This document shows, piece by piece, positions 27,645 to 36,481 of a stretch of 64,000 nucleotides of DNA. The position numbers were made by a program, and so were the translations under genes. The notes below the pieces were generated by a model. The model made no database searches and was not told the DNA's origin. It saw nothing but the letters and a program-made list of their open reading frames with translations. Location: the NCBI GenBank assembly GCA_035529075.1, contig DATKXK010000010.1:353401-417400 (forward strand), read 5' to 3'. Numbering within the stretch: position 1 is the stretch's first letter; each line of letters begins with the position of its first letter. This stretch comes from Acidobacteriota bacterium (GTDB lineage: Bacteria > Zixibacteria > MSB-5A5 > GN15 > FEB-12).

Positions 27645-27756
27645 AAAAACCCCCTTGCATCTCCCGCAGCCCACATCTAACTTACTGCCGCATCATTGAT
27701 TGCCGGAATGGTGGAACGGGCAGACACCAGGGACTTAAGAACTGATCCCGACGAAA
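27645..27756 (+). repeat. tRNA-Leu promoter and 5' half, fragment C
   Basis: TTGCAT (27655-27660), 17 bp, TAACTT (27678-27683), then 18 nt to GCCGGAA at 27702. The tRNA 5' half is full length and matches the intact gene through ACACCAGGGACTTAA (27724-27738). It then leaves the tRNA and runs into GAACTGATCCCGACGA. It is the best-preserved fragment and marks a sharp break at the anticodon loop. Confidence 0.92.
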
Positions 27757-27987
27757 AGGCATCTGACTGACGATCAATACAGTGCGATGTATAGAAAGGG
27801 TTCAATCATACTTGTGTAACGATTGCTCTGTATCAGCTTGGGCTGTTTTGGTGCAAGAGTGGTCCCAAGTTGGTCACAGAGTAGTTGGTAGCCTCTATGT
27901 TACTGACAATGACTGGGTGATTCGTCCAGTCTCAAGCGACGCCGAAGACTGATTCTCTGGTGTGGACAGGTTCAGCGCAGAAGACGG

Positions 27988-29034
27988 ATGAAAGCGATGA
28001 AACTAGACATTCAACGACTTGCGGACTGCATTGAAAACCAAGCTGAGCCGGAACCTTTCTCCGGTGTGGTTTACTTGACCAAAGGTGCAGAAGTCCTGTT
28101 TGAAAGAGCATGTGGGTTTGCGATCAAGTCGGAGTCGATTATCAACAAGATCGACACTAGATTTCAGATGGCATCCGGGTGCAAGATATTCACCGGTGTG
28201 GCCATCTGTCAGCTTGTGGAAAGTGGTAAGCTTGGATTTGACTCCCTTCTAAGTGAGAACATCGATGCGGAGTTTCCGAACTATTCGCCGGACATTACTA
28301 TACATCAATTGTTAACGCACAGTTCAGGTATAACTTCCTATTTTGAAGAGGATGTTGATCCCGATTATGAAGCATTGTGGCGAAATACGCCGATCTACAA
28401 CATTAGAAGTCCAAAGGACTTCCTCCCGTTGTTTCAATCGAAACATATGAAGTTCTCGCCAGGGGAGAAGTTCGAATACAACGATGCAGGATTCATTCTA
28501 CTGGGCCTGGTGGTTGAGAGTATCACTGGTATCGACTTCTCAGAGTATATTCGACAGAACGTGTTTAATCCGGCTGGGATGAGAGACTCGGGGTACTTTT
28601 CGACTGACCAACTACCGGAAAGAACGGCCTATGCCTACATCAAGAAGAACGATGGTACTTGGCGAACAAACTTCTTTGCAGTTCCAATTACGGGAGCACC
28701 CGATGGTGGTGCATATACCACTGCGCCGGATATGGCCAAGTTTTGGAGGGCGCTTCTAGAGGGTAGGCTCCTGGGCGATGAGATGACAGGACAAATGATG
28801 GAAGCGAAGATTGTCTCGTTGTCAGACCCAACAAGTTCCCATTATGGTTACGGTGTATGGATTGACCAGTCAGATGGGAAGAAGAGAAAGGTTCTTGTTG
28901 TAGGATACGATCCGGGAGTCGCGATGAAGTCAGCATGCTATTTGGACGAGAGTGTTACTCTCACCGTAATGGGTAATACGTCTGAAGCTCTGTGGCCTAT
29001 GTACAGGAAGATTGAGATGATGCTGGGTCTTTAG
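27988..29034 (+). CDS. serine hydrolase (class C beta-lactamase family)
   Basis: The 348-residue protein has the SxxK motif SGCK in FQMASGCKIFTGVAIC and the matching tyrosine region FEYNDAGFILLG (the usual YxN appears as YND). These motifs place it in the beta-lactamase/DD-peptidase (PF00144) superfamily, whose members hydrolyse peptides, esters or beta-lactams. No signal peptide is visible, so a cytoplasmic esterase or peptidase is more likely than a secreted lactamase. Start ATG 27988 (or 27997). It is the only gene of module C-D and, like SPARTA, is AT-rich compared with the chromosome. Confidence 0.82.
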   Translation: MKAMKLDIQRLADCIENQAEPEPFSGVVYLTKGAEVLFERACGFAIKSESIINKIDTRFQMASGCKIFTGVAICQLVESGKLGFDSLLSENIDAEFPNYSPDITIHQLLTHSSGITSYFEEDVDPDYEALWRNTPIYNIRSPKDFLPLFQSKHMKFSPGEKFEYNDAGFILLGLVVESITGIDFSEYIRQNVFNPAGMRDSGYFSTDQLPERTAYAYIKKNDGTWRTNFFAVPITGAPDGGAYTTAPDMAKFWRALLEGRLLGDEMTGQMMEAKIVSLSDPTSSHYGYGVWIDQSDGKKRKVLVVGYDPGVAMKSACYLDESVTLTVMGNTSEALWPMYRKIEMMLGL

Positions 29035-29901
29035 GCTACTCTCAGAACAAGCAGTTCGATCTACCATGTCACAAGCTCCGGTAGCCCCAGATTTCTTCCA
29101 GGTCTCAAGTTCTCTGGAGGAAGCCAGGGCTACAACAGAGCTTAGATACGTTGTGTGTCCGACTCCGCTACGGTTTTTCCTACACGCGAAACGTAATCCA
29201 CGGTACTCGAAGAGCCTCAATCATCAGCTCCGGAAAGGTTCCTGGATAGGGCCTGCTCGCGGTCTCATTGATCTTCGAGCATGCTTGTGATAAGAAGTTT
29301 CATCGCCGTAATATGATAATCAATGGAGGTCAATGGACGGCGGGACACCAGGGACTTTTTGTCCCTTGCATTTCTCTCCAAACATTGATAACTTCTTGTT
29401 GGATCGTCAATTGCCGGAGTGGTGGGTTGATTTGGGCCGTTCTGGAGCGAAAACGGTCCTGAACCAATCACAGCGATAGATCCCCGAAAGTACGTCGATT
29501 GTAATCCGAACTCACAGGAGGGGGCGGAAAAGCCCGCGGAGGAGGGCCGAGTGGGAGCGAGTCTGCCGTGGAGGCCGAGCCGCCATGGGCCAAATCCGGC
29601 CTTCGCGCCGACCCGGTTTGCTGCTTCTCGGTAAGGTGAGAAACGAGACCACTGGAAGAAGACCGCCGTCGGGCAAAGCTGCGGCCTGGGGATCAATTTC
29701 AGGTGCGGATTCGCTTAAGGCGTACAGGGGACACCTGACTCAACATCAGTCCTAATCGACTCATTTATAATGCCTTAGCCGGGATAGGGTATGGGGGAGA
29801 AATTTATGGAAATTATTGGGAACTTAATAGTAGTATCTACGTAGTAATATCCTGTAATTAGCACTATAAGCCAGCTTGCAATACCGTGAGAGGCCAATAA
29901 G
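29035..29901. other. gene-free region containing fragments D
   Basis: Apart from the tRNA-Leu fragments at 29344-29428, nothing here looks coding. A purine-rich segment at 29515-29570 and flanking self-complementary GC tracts may fold, but I recognise no RNA family. The stretch before the PadR gene (29770-29890) is AT-rich and probably holds its promoter. Confidence 0.35.
29344..29428 (+). repeat. tRNA-Leu fragments D1 and D2, back to back
   Basis: D1 is the tRNA piece GACACCAGGGACTT (29344-29357). It joins directly to D2, a promoter with TTGCAT (29366-29371), 17 bp and TAACTT (29389-29394), then 18 nt to GCCGGAGTGGTGG (29413-29425), after which tRNA similarity stops. The D1-D2 join lies at TCCCTTGC, a sequence that occurs both in the tRNA anticodon arm and at the promoter -35 region of the intact gene. 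Confidence 0.75.
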
Positions 29902-30267
29902 GTGACAGGAAGCGAATCGGCCCATAAGAAATTCCAGAAGGAACTGAATTCCGGGACTGCTGCGTTGGTCCTGTTGAGTGTTCTGGAGCGGGCTTCCGAG
30001 CCCATGTACGGATACCAGATAGCCAAGCATATTGAGGCCGGGCGTGACGACGTACCGGTCAAGCAGGGCGCGCTGTACCCGGTACTCAGATCGCTTGAGG
30101 GCGCGGGCCTGTTACAGAGTCACGTGGAACCCTCCGTGTCGGGTCCGCCCAGACGTTACTATCGGATAACGGATATGGGTCGTGATACACTCAGACGCTG
30201 GGTAGAGATCTGGGATCAGACAAGAGCATTTGTAGATGATACGTTGAAAGGGGATCAGAATGGATAG
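29902..30267 (+). CDS. PadR-family transcriptional regulator
   Basis: The 121-residue protein is a winged-helix PadR regulator: LVLLSVLERASEPMYGYQIAKHI, KQGALYPVLRSLEGAGLL and PRRYYRITDMGRDTL are its recognition and wing elements. It starts at GTG 29902. It overlaps the next gene by 8 nt, a standard arrangement in which PadR represses its own operon with the membrane partner. PadR proteins dimerise and release DNA when a ligand binds. It is the first gene of module D-E. Confidence 0.9.
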   Translation: MTGSESAHKKFQKELNSGTAALVLLSVLERASEPMYGYQIAKHIEAGRDDVPVKQGALYPVLRSLEGAGLLQSHVEPSVSGPPRRYYRITDMGRDTLRRWVEIWDQTRAFVDDTLKGDQNG

Positions 30268-31150
30268 AGGAATTCCTGAGTACCTTGCTCAGCTAAGGGT
30301 AGAGCTGGCCGAAAGCGATCCGGCAACGATACAAGATGCCCTCTCGGACGCTGAAGAACATCTGAGCACGGCGCTGGCTAACGCACTCAAAGCAGCCCCG
30401 GATCTTGCGAGGAGCGATCTGCTGGAATCCATCGTGAAGAAGTACGGTACGCCTGCGGAGATTGCGGCGGCATATAAGGACATCGAAGCACACACAAGAC
30501 CGGTGTTGGAGATAGCGAGGTCAGGTGTGAGACGTTCTCGAACCTCCAGTTTCTATGGGGTAGTCGGTGATGCCCGGGCCTGGGGGTCACTGATGTATCT
30601 TCTGGTATCGATGCTGTTGGGCCTGGCCTATTTCTCATGGGCCGTAATTGGTTTCAGCCTCTCGCTGGAGTTGTTGATCCTGGTCATTGGGCTTCCCGTT
30701 GCCACGCTCTTTCTCCAGTCAGTAAGGGGCATTGGGCTTGTCGAAGGGCGCATTGTGGAGGCATTGCTGGGAGTTCGTATGCCGAGGCAACCATTGGTCT
30801 CACACCGGGAACTGGGCTGGTGGAAACGTCTTAAGATGCTGGTTAAGGACAAACGCACCTGGACGACTCTGGCGTACATGGTACTGTTGCTTCCTTTGGG
30901 GATACTCTATTTCACCATAGCCATTCTCATGTTTGCCCTTTCTCTTGAGTTTATAGCTGGTCCTATCGTCTTGAATGCTTTGGATCTGCCGTTTATCATG
31001 ATCGGGCATTACTCCATCTATCTGTCCCTGGAGTGGGCGCCGCTGCTCATGTTTGCAGGTATTCTGATTCTCATGGTGAGCATGCACGTGGCCAAGTTCC
31101 TTGGCCGGATGCACGCAAGGTTGGCCAGGGCGATGCTGATCAGACGCTGA
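30260..31150 (+). CDS. HAAS-domain membrane sensor protein
   Basis: The 296-residue protein starts inside the PadR gene. Residues 1-75 form a helical HAAS/DUF1700-like domain (YLAQLRVELAESDPATIQDAL, then SIVKKYGTPAEIAAAYKD), which typically accompanies PadR regulators. The rest has two pairs of membrane helices (SLMYLLVSMLLGLAYFSW and TTLAYMVLLLPLGILYFT, each followed by a second span), matching the putative sensor domain family seen with PadR and two-component systems. It probably anchors or modulates PadR or senses envelope state. tRNA-Leu fragment E begins about 95 bp after its stop. Confidence 0.8.
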   Translation: MDRGIPEYLAQLRVELAESDPATIQDALSDAEEHLSTALANALKAAPDLARSDLLESIVKKYGTPAEIAAAYKDIEAHTRPVLEIARSGVRRSRTSSFYGVVGDARAWGSLMYLLVSMLLGLAYFSWAVIGFSLSLELLILVIGLPVATLFLQSVRGIGLVEGRIVEALLGVRMPRQPLVSHRELGWWKRLKMLVKDKRTWTTLAYMVLLLPLGILYFTIAILMFALSLEFIAGPIVLNALDLPFIMIGHYSIYLSLEWAPLLMFAGILILMVSMHVAKFLGRMHARLARAMLIRR

Positions 31151-31244
31151 CACCAGGAAGTTATCTGCTCACACTGAGACCGTCGCTGCAGCCTTGGGCA
31201 ACACGCTTGACGTGTCAATACGAATGGGCCGCCCTTCCTCCGTC

Positions 31245-31316
31245 CAAAAACTCCCTTGCGTCCGCCAGCATCCCCATCTAACTTATTGACGCGACCGCGA
31301 TTGCCGGAGTGGTGGG
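31245..31316 (+). repeat. tRNA-Leu promoter and 5' end, fragment E
   Basis: TTGCGT (31256-31261), 17 bp, TAACTT (31279-31284) and 18 nt to GCCGGAGTGGTGG (31303-31315). The promoter and spacer (TAACTTATTGACGCGA) are identical to the intact tRNA-Leu, making this the closest relative of the working promoter. Similarity ends in the D arm, as in fragment D2. Confidence 0.88.
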
Positions 31317-31490
31317 CTGGTGAGCTCCCCTTGGATCGATTGCTCGGAGCCGCCCCGGCTGGCTTGATGTTCGCCCGCCTTCAGGCGGCTGTCGGGTGAT
31401 CCGGAAGGACAGGATGCAACATTTCGTGGTTTGATTCGGTCCAAAACAGAAGAGGCAGATCGAACGGTTCGGAGCAAACGGAGGTGACTG

Positions 31491-32441
31491 GTGAGACAGG
31501 CTGGTACGGTCATTAGGGTCTTACTTATTTGGGTTTTGGCAGCCGGAACGTCAGCGGCGGGCTCAGTTGGTCTGACTTACAATAATTACGGAATCAGAGT
31601 TGGCAACGCACCGATTGTCCACGGCCTGAGGATCAACGCAGTTGACCGGGATGTAGAACAGGTCGACGGTATCAACCTGACCTTCTGGGCGCCGCGGGGG
31701 AAGCACCCGAATCCGCGTTTTCGGATGAACGGTCTGGCGGTGGGGCTGACGGTTCCGGTGATGCACCATCTATCCGGCATGGGGGTTGGTGTCCTTGGCA
31801 TCGGTGCGGACAAGGTAAGCGGGATAGCAGTAGCCGGCCTCGGCGCCGGCATCGATGAGATGACCGGGATCGGTATTGGCGGCCTGGGATTAGGTGGGGA
31901 CAATCTGACCGGGTTGTTTGTGGGAGGTCTGGGGGCGGGTGCGGACAAGATAACTGGCGTTGGTGTCGGCGGCCTGGGAATCGGCGGCGACCATCTGGAA
32001 GGTCTTTTTATCGGCGGCCTGGGGGCGGGCGCGGACGAGATGATTGGCGTTGGCATCGGCGGCCTGGGAATTGGCGGCGACCATTTGCAAGGTATGTTTA
32101 TCGGCGGCCTGGGAATCGGCGGCGACCATCTGGAAGGCATGTTTGTTGGCGGTCTGGGTGCCGGTGGCGATGATCTCACAGGATTGTTTATTGGGGGTCT
32201 GGGCGTCGGGGGCGATCGACTCTCCGGCGTCGGTATAAGTGCGTTCACGATCCGGGTGAACGAATTACGGGGGATTCATATTGCCCCGTGGGTTCATGCC
32301 AAAGATGAGTCGAACGGATTCTCTGTGGCGCTGTTCAACTACTCACGCGAGCTACACGGCCTGCAACTTGGCATCCTCAACTGGGCCGGGAACCAGGAAG
32401 GGATATTGAGACTGCTGCCGCTGGTGAACTATCACAGATAA
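31491..32441 (+). CDS. secreted glycine-rich 15-residue repeat protein
   Basis: The 316-residue protein starts at GTG 31491 behind GGAGGTGA and has a signal peptide (VIRVLLIWVLAAGTSAAG). Residues 101-250 are ten repeats of 15 residues with the form GLGIGGDHLEGLFIG, expected to stack as a right-handed beta helix or roll. The ending HGLQLGILNWAGNQ...LPLVNYH is typical of the LA_2272-type surface repeat proteins found in Leptospira and FCB bacteria. Likely location: outer membrane or cell surface. Function unknown. At DNA level the repeats are 45 bp units, which makes the locus prone to copy-number change. Confidence 0.8.
   Translation: MRQAGTVIRVLLIWVLAAGTSAAGSVGLTYNNYGIRVGNAPIVHGLRINAVDRDVEQVDGINLTFWAPRGKHPNPRFRMNGLAVGLTVPVMHHLSGMGVGVLGIGADKVSGIAVAGLGAGIDEMTGIGIGGLGLGGDNLTGLFVGGLGAGADKITGVGVGGLGIGGDHLEGLFIGGLGAGADEMIGVGIGGLGIGGDHLQGMFIGGLGIGGDHLEGMFVGGLGAGGDDLTGLFIGGLGVGGDRLSGVGISAFTIRVNELRGIHIAPWVHAKDESNGFSVALFNYSRELHGLQLGILNWAGNQEGILRLLPLVNYHR
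31791..32240 (+). repeat. ten tandem 45-bp coding repeats
   Basis: In-frame units encoding 15 residues each, with the shared core GGCGGCCTGGG. Adjacent units are similar enough that slippage or recombination could add or remove copies without breaking the frame. Confidence 0.8.
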
Positions 32442-32574
32442 GCCGCCCGAGTCCATACTATGCGGCCGAACTTCCGCTACGAACGGCCCGGGCAGTTCAC
32501 CGTCACCTTTTCGTCCAATACTCGGTCACCGATTGAAAACCATGTAATCGCGGTACCGAAATTCTATCAAAGAG

Positions 32575-32964
32575 CAATCTCCTCAATTACGGTGCGGCAG
32601 CCTGGATCGCCAGGCGCAGTTCGTGTGCCAGGATATTACGGATCTGACCTTTCCCGACGCCACGTTCGACGCAATCTGCTCCTACTATACGATTATCCAT
32701 ATTCCCCGACAGGCGCACGAGGCCATCTTTCAGCAATTCTATCGTCTGCTTAAGCCGTCCGGTCTGGCTCTGCTCTGCCTGGGGGCAGAGGACCTGGAAG
32801 ATGACATCGTCGAAGATTATCTGGGCGTCCGGATGTATTGGAGTCATTACGACGTCGAGACGAACCTGGATCTGATCGTCGCGTCCGGATTTGTCCCAAT
32901 CTGGTCGCGAATCGTGGAAGATGCCACTTCGCCCGGGCCGGGCCACCTCTTCGTTCTGATATAG
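32575..32964 (+). pseudogene. class I SAM-dependent methyltransferase, 5'-truncated
   Basis: The frame encodes FVCQDITDLTFPDATFDAI, YYTIIHIPRQAHEAIFQQFY, LLKPSGLALLCLGAEDLEDD and MYWSHYD, which match the C-terminal two thirds of a small SAM methyltransferase. The N-terminal GxGxG cofactor loop is missing; upstream in this frame there is no plausible start before unrelated sequence. It is therefore a remnant, probably cut when module E-F was assembled. The first usable start (GTG 32623) would give a 113-residue protein unable to bind SAM. Confidence 0.65.
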
Positions 32965-33022
32965 AAGAAACAAACCTGACACCGGGGCGCAGTAAAGCAA
33001 ACGAATCCGTACTCTAGCTCGC

Positions 33023-33142
33023 GACAAGAGACTTGCGTCCCACGCCAACAAATCCTAACTTACTGCCGCATCGCTGATTGCCGGAGTCGTGGAACAGGCA
33101 GACGCCCGGGGCTTGGGAAGAGATTCCGGCGATTCAGCAGGC
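33023..33142 (+). repeat. tRNA-Leu promoter and 5' half, fragment F
   Basis: TTGCGT (33033-33038), 17 bp, TAACTT (33056-33061), 18 nt, then GCCGGAGTCGTGGAACAGG from 33080 through GACGCCCGGGGCTTGGG. The sequence CTTGGGAAGAGATTCCGGCGA follows (33112-33132), as in fragments A, B and C. Its leader TAACTTACTGCCGCATC matches fragment C, so C and F are sister copies. Confidence 0.9.
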
Positions 33143-33309
33143 GATAGACATCTGGGGCATTTCACCGGGCCGCAGTTACCCGATAGGGCTCCTGACCGAC
33201 AAGAGGGAGTAGACAGTGGGCTTTGGCGACCCAAGGGGTGAAGCCCACGTCCAGGTTTCATTTCTCACATTCCCCATGCCCTTTTGCTATAATGATCCAA
33301 TCAGAACCC

Positions 33310-36270
33310 TCATCTGCTCCGGTTGGTCATCTTATCCAGTCTGCCTCTGATTCGCAGCCGGAATGACTCACCTATGTTTCGGAGCTTCTCTTTGTCGACG
33401 ATCTCATCGATTCGTGGCAACAGAGCCTGGAGATCATCCTTTGAACCATGGTCAATTGCCTCTCTCCACATTGACTCTGCTCCATTGGTAAACGGGCTCA
33501 GATCGGCGTTGACGTCCTCATTGAAGACTCGCTCTGCCACCTCCAAGATCTTTCTCGTCAAAAACTCGAGCCAATGGAGCTTGTCCTTAGTCAGAATGTC
33601 TGCACCCCACAAGATTCGTATGTAGCGGGCAAATACTATTGAGAAACTACTCCAGTTCGATCCCGGTAACAGAAGTTGGTTACATAGATGATATGATCTT
33701 GGAGTGATCCTGTAGTCGTCGGCTGCTACAATCTCCGCTAGGTCTTCATGGTCAAATGACAAGAAGACGAAAAACCTCTCTGCCAACCTGCCCAGCACAG
33801 CCGAATATGCCCGCTTATCTAAATGACCAGCCTTCATCAGATGATCGATTAGAGAATAGATGTTAACTACTTGAACATTTTCTGACTGCAAGAACATCAG
33901 CAGCCGCAGATCATCGGTTACCAATGTAGTACCGTTGGCCTTCGCATACTTCAGGGTTTCAACTAACCAGTCACTCATGAAGGGGGATATATCACCGACT
34001 GTAAATGTGGCCTCTGACACATCATGAATAATCTCGACGCGATTGCTCTTTCGCAAGAATTCCCAGAGGCGCCGCAATTCCGGAATTTCGTGTATTAGGA
34101 GATCGTCCTGTATAGTGTGAAACAACTTCTCATGAACCAATACTCTCTTACCGCAGCGCTCCAAGAATCCAAGTAGATCTGATTTGGAAAGATCAAGCAA
34201 TGAGAGGTAATCTAACAGAATCGTATCGGAGCCTTCAAAAGTGCTTATAAGATTCCCAACGAAAGCAGCATCTGGTAAGGTCATATCGATGGTGAATTCA
34301 GGGTCATGGCGATTGCAGACGAAATCGGGATAGGTGCTGTTCGTATGATGCACTAGAACATAGGTTGGTACAGGGCTTCTCTTGAAGGATTCTCTCATGC
34401 GAACCCGTGCCCGCTCCTGATCGGTGAACATCTTCTTGATTTCATCCGTTAGTTGGCCGTGTTCATCTAGCGCCTTTACGGGGAAGACGATATTCTGCTC
34501 AGGAAACTCCTTCTGGAACGCAAGAAGGGAAGGTAGAAGCCTTCCAGCTTCGTCCTTACCAACCTGGCGTACGTACCGGAAAATGATGGCGCTGTAATTG
34601 GATAGAATCTCTTGTCGCACCGAGGCGCTAAGATTGGACTCATCGGCAAACCTCTTCGCGTGGTTCGCGGCGCTAATGGCTTCGGTCTTTCTATCAAGGA
34701 ACACGTTAATGAGAGCGACGTCGAGCCAGTAGTCCACATCCTTGTTTGCATTTGCCTCCTCTTCAAGATCTATTAAGATCCTGCGGGTTTGCTCTGGAGC
34801 GCCTTTATAGAGAAAGCGCTTTGCCAAAAGCTTCTTCTCGGGATATGAAATGGCACCGAAACCGGGATCATCTATCAGAGTGGTTAGAGCACTGTCAAAC
34901 TCTCGATTCTGCAACTGGGTGGTGAACTTAAGGAGGTTTAGGTGCTGGGCGAGTTCAGGAGGAAGCTCAGCACTGTCTATTAGACTCAGGGTTGCAGGCG
35001 CTTCGAGGAACTTTCCCAACAGCAGTTGGCACTGGACAATCCCAAGATGGATTTCGGGCATCAAGTACGGCTTATTCTGATCGGTTGCCAACCGTTCAGC
35101 CTCACGAAACAGTTTCAGCGCATTCTCAACATTTGATTTATCTTGGATCTCCGGGACCAATGCTAGGTTCTTGATATCACCTTCGTCTTTAACTGTAGTC
35201 TGGAGCAGGATGCGCGCCTTGATTGACAGGAGCTCCGGGTCCTCCGGCGTGTCTTGTAGAGCTTTGTCGCAGTCTTGCAGTGCAGTTGTGAGGTCACCTG
35301 TCTCTGCGCGCATCGATACGCTGAGCCGTACTACGGGCAGAACCTTAGAGGCTGCCTGTGTTAGGCGTTCGTCGAACCCGTCTATCAGATCAACACCTGC
35401 TTGCGAACCTCGGAGCCGATACGTCGCCCACACCATCGCGCTTAGCGGTGGCTCAAGTTCTGTCGCAGAGAGTTCCGTGTTGTTTTTTAGGGATTCCCAT
35501 ATGGCCGATATGGCGTTATAACCTCTTTGGATACTTTTCTTAGAATCCTCCTCGATATTGGCCAGTCCCAGATTGAGCTTAGCCAAGTAAAATGACGAGT
35601 CTTGATCCAAGGCTTGATGGAAGAACTTCTTAGCCAACTCCACATCGCCATGTTCATCTGGTTGATTATAGGAAACTCCTAAGTTGTTAAACACCCGAGC
35701 TCGTTCACGTTCAAGACCTGGTTCCTTTTTGATGTCAGCGAGTATCTCAAACAGTTGTGTTCGTGCCTCCTCAAACTGGCGACTGTGCAGATGTTCGAGA
35801 GCTTCTTTGATCCTACGCGAAATCTGTTGTTTTGCATCGTCCACATGCGACGGCACGACTCTGGTGTCAGTGGGAGTCAATGTTGGTTCAGGAGGTTCTA
35901 CTTGTCTAAAAGAAATGCTGCCAGATGGGGGAGGTGAGGGGGATTGCTCAGGCTGTTGAATCGCATTGTAGTTGATTGTTATTTTAAGGTTTTCAATTAT
36001 GTTATTCTGAAGAAGAGTTCCGCTAATCTTACTACCATCGTTAGTGTCAATAGATTGTTGCTGAAGAATGCCTTTAGTGTCATTCGTGGCACTTGGTTCT
36101 TTGGAAGACCGAAAAAGCAACCCGAATACGGCTACCGCGCAGGCGATGCTAGCAGGAACAGCAAATTCTGTCGGAATATCGACGAGCCAGTATTGACCGA
36201 AGAAGATAGCAAGTCCCGAAAAAACTCCTATTAGCGTGTTGCGCACCGATTCTTTCAATGTAAATCTCAT
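33310..36270 (-). CDS. large TPR protein with C-terminal PIN-like domain
   Basis: The product of about 986 residues has two membrane helices near the N-terminus (LIGVFSGLAIFFGQYWL and ASIACAVAVFGLLF), a proline-rich linker, then some 400 residues of TPR-like helices (ARVFNNLGVSYNQPDEHGD and others). The C-terminal third contains a PIN-like nuclease domain: acidic residues in TILLDYLSLLDL, LVHEKLFHTI and TTLVTDDLRLLMFL sit where PIN domains bind metal. TPR-PIN proteins of this type are predicted conflict (defence) effectors that cut RNA. I chose ATG 36270; the frame opens at GTG 36324. It is the only gene of module F-tRNA, on the opposite strand to the other cargo, and is AT-rich. Confidence 0.72.
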   Translation of the reverse strand: MRFTLKESVRNTLIGVFSGLAIFFGQYWLVDIPTEFAVPASIACAVAVFGLLFRSSKEPSATNDTKGILQQQSIDTNDGSKISGTLLQNNIIENLKITINYNAIQQPEQSPSPPPSGSISFRQVEPPEPTLTPTDTRVVPSHVDDAKQQISRRIKEALEHLHSRQFEEARTQLFEILADIKKEPGLERERARVFNNLGVSYNQPDEHGDVELAKKFFHQALDQDSSFYLAKLNLGLANIEEDSKKSIQRGYNAISAIWESLKNNTELSATELEPPLSAMVWATYRLRGSQAGVDLIDGFDERLTQAASKVLPVVRLSVSMRAETGDLTTALQDCDKALQDTPEDPELLSIKARILLQTTVKDEGDIKNLALVPEIQDKSNVENALKLFREAERLATDQNKPYLMPEIHLGIVQCQLLLGKFLEAPATLSLIDSAELPPELAQHLNLLKFTTQLQNREFDSALTTLIDDPGFGAISYPEKKLLAKRFLYKGAPEQTRRILIDLEEEANANKDVDYWLDVALINVFLDRKTEAISAANHAKRFADESNLSASVRQEILSNYSAIIFRYVRQVGKDEAGRLLPSLLAFQKEFPEQNIVFPVKALDEHGQLTDEIKKMFTDQERARVRMRESFKRSPVPTYVLVHHTNSTYPDFVCNRHDPEFTIDMTLPDAAFVGNLISTFEGSDTILLDYLSLLDLSKSDLLGFLERCGKRVLVHEKLFHTIQDDLLIHEIPELRRLWEFLRKSNRVEIIHDVSEATFTVGDISPFMSDWLVETLKYAKANGTTLVTDDLRLLMFLQSENVQVVNIYSLIDHLMKAGHLDKRAYSAVLGRLAERFFVFLSFDHEDLAEIVAADDYRITPRSYHLCNQLLLPGSNWSSFSIVFARYIRILWGADILTKDKLHWLEFLTRKILEVAERVFNEDVNADLSPFTNGAESMWREAIDHGSKDDLQALLPRIDEIVDKEKLRNIGESFRLRIRGRLDKMTNRSR

Positions 36271-36481
36271 TTGAGCGTTTTTGCTTGATACGCCTCCCTG
36301 ATTACGGAAGGCGGTCACGTCCACCTAAACAAATATAACTGCTTGTAATGCTGAGGTCGATCATAAAATCGCCTCTTGGTGTTCCCGGTCGCCGCCTGCC
36401 CCACCATCTGCCGCCGAGTACCCCATCTGCTTCCGGCAGGCCCCCCGGCTCCCGTCGCCGTTCCCCCACACAAAAACTCCC

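Noticed and set aside
27702-27760. Group I intron in tRNA-Leu(UAA), which in other bacteria interrupts the anticodon loop
   Set aside because: No 3' half of the tRNA follows any fragment, and the shared sequence after the break does not resemble a group I intron; complete protein genes lie between copies.
29265-29696. 143-codon minus-strand frame
   Set aside because: It runs through the tRNA-Leu fragments D and has no domain or start signal.
31586-32248. 220-codon proline-rich minus-strand frame
   Set aside because: It is the antisense of the glycine-repeat gene; the Pro/Arg repeats merely mirror GGCGGCCTGGG units.
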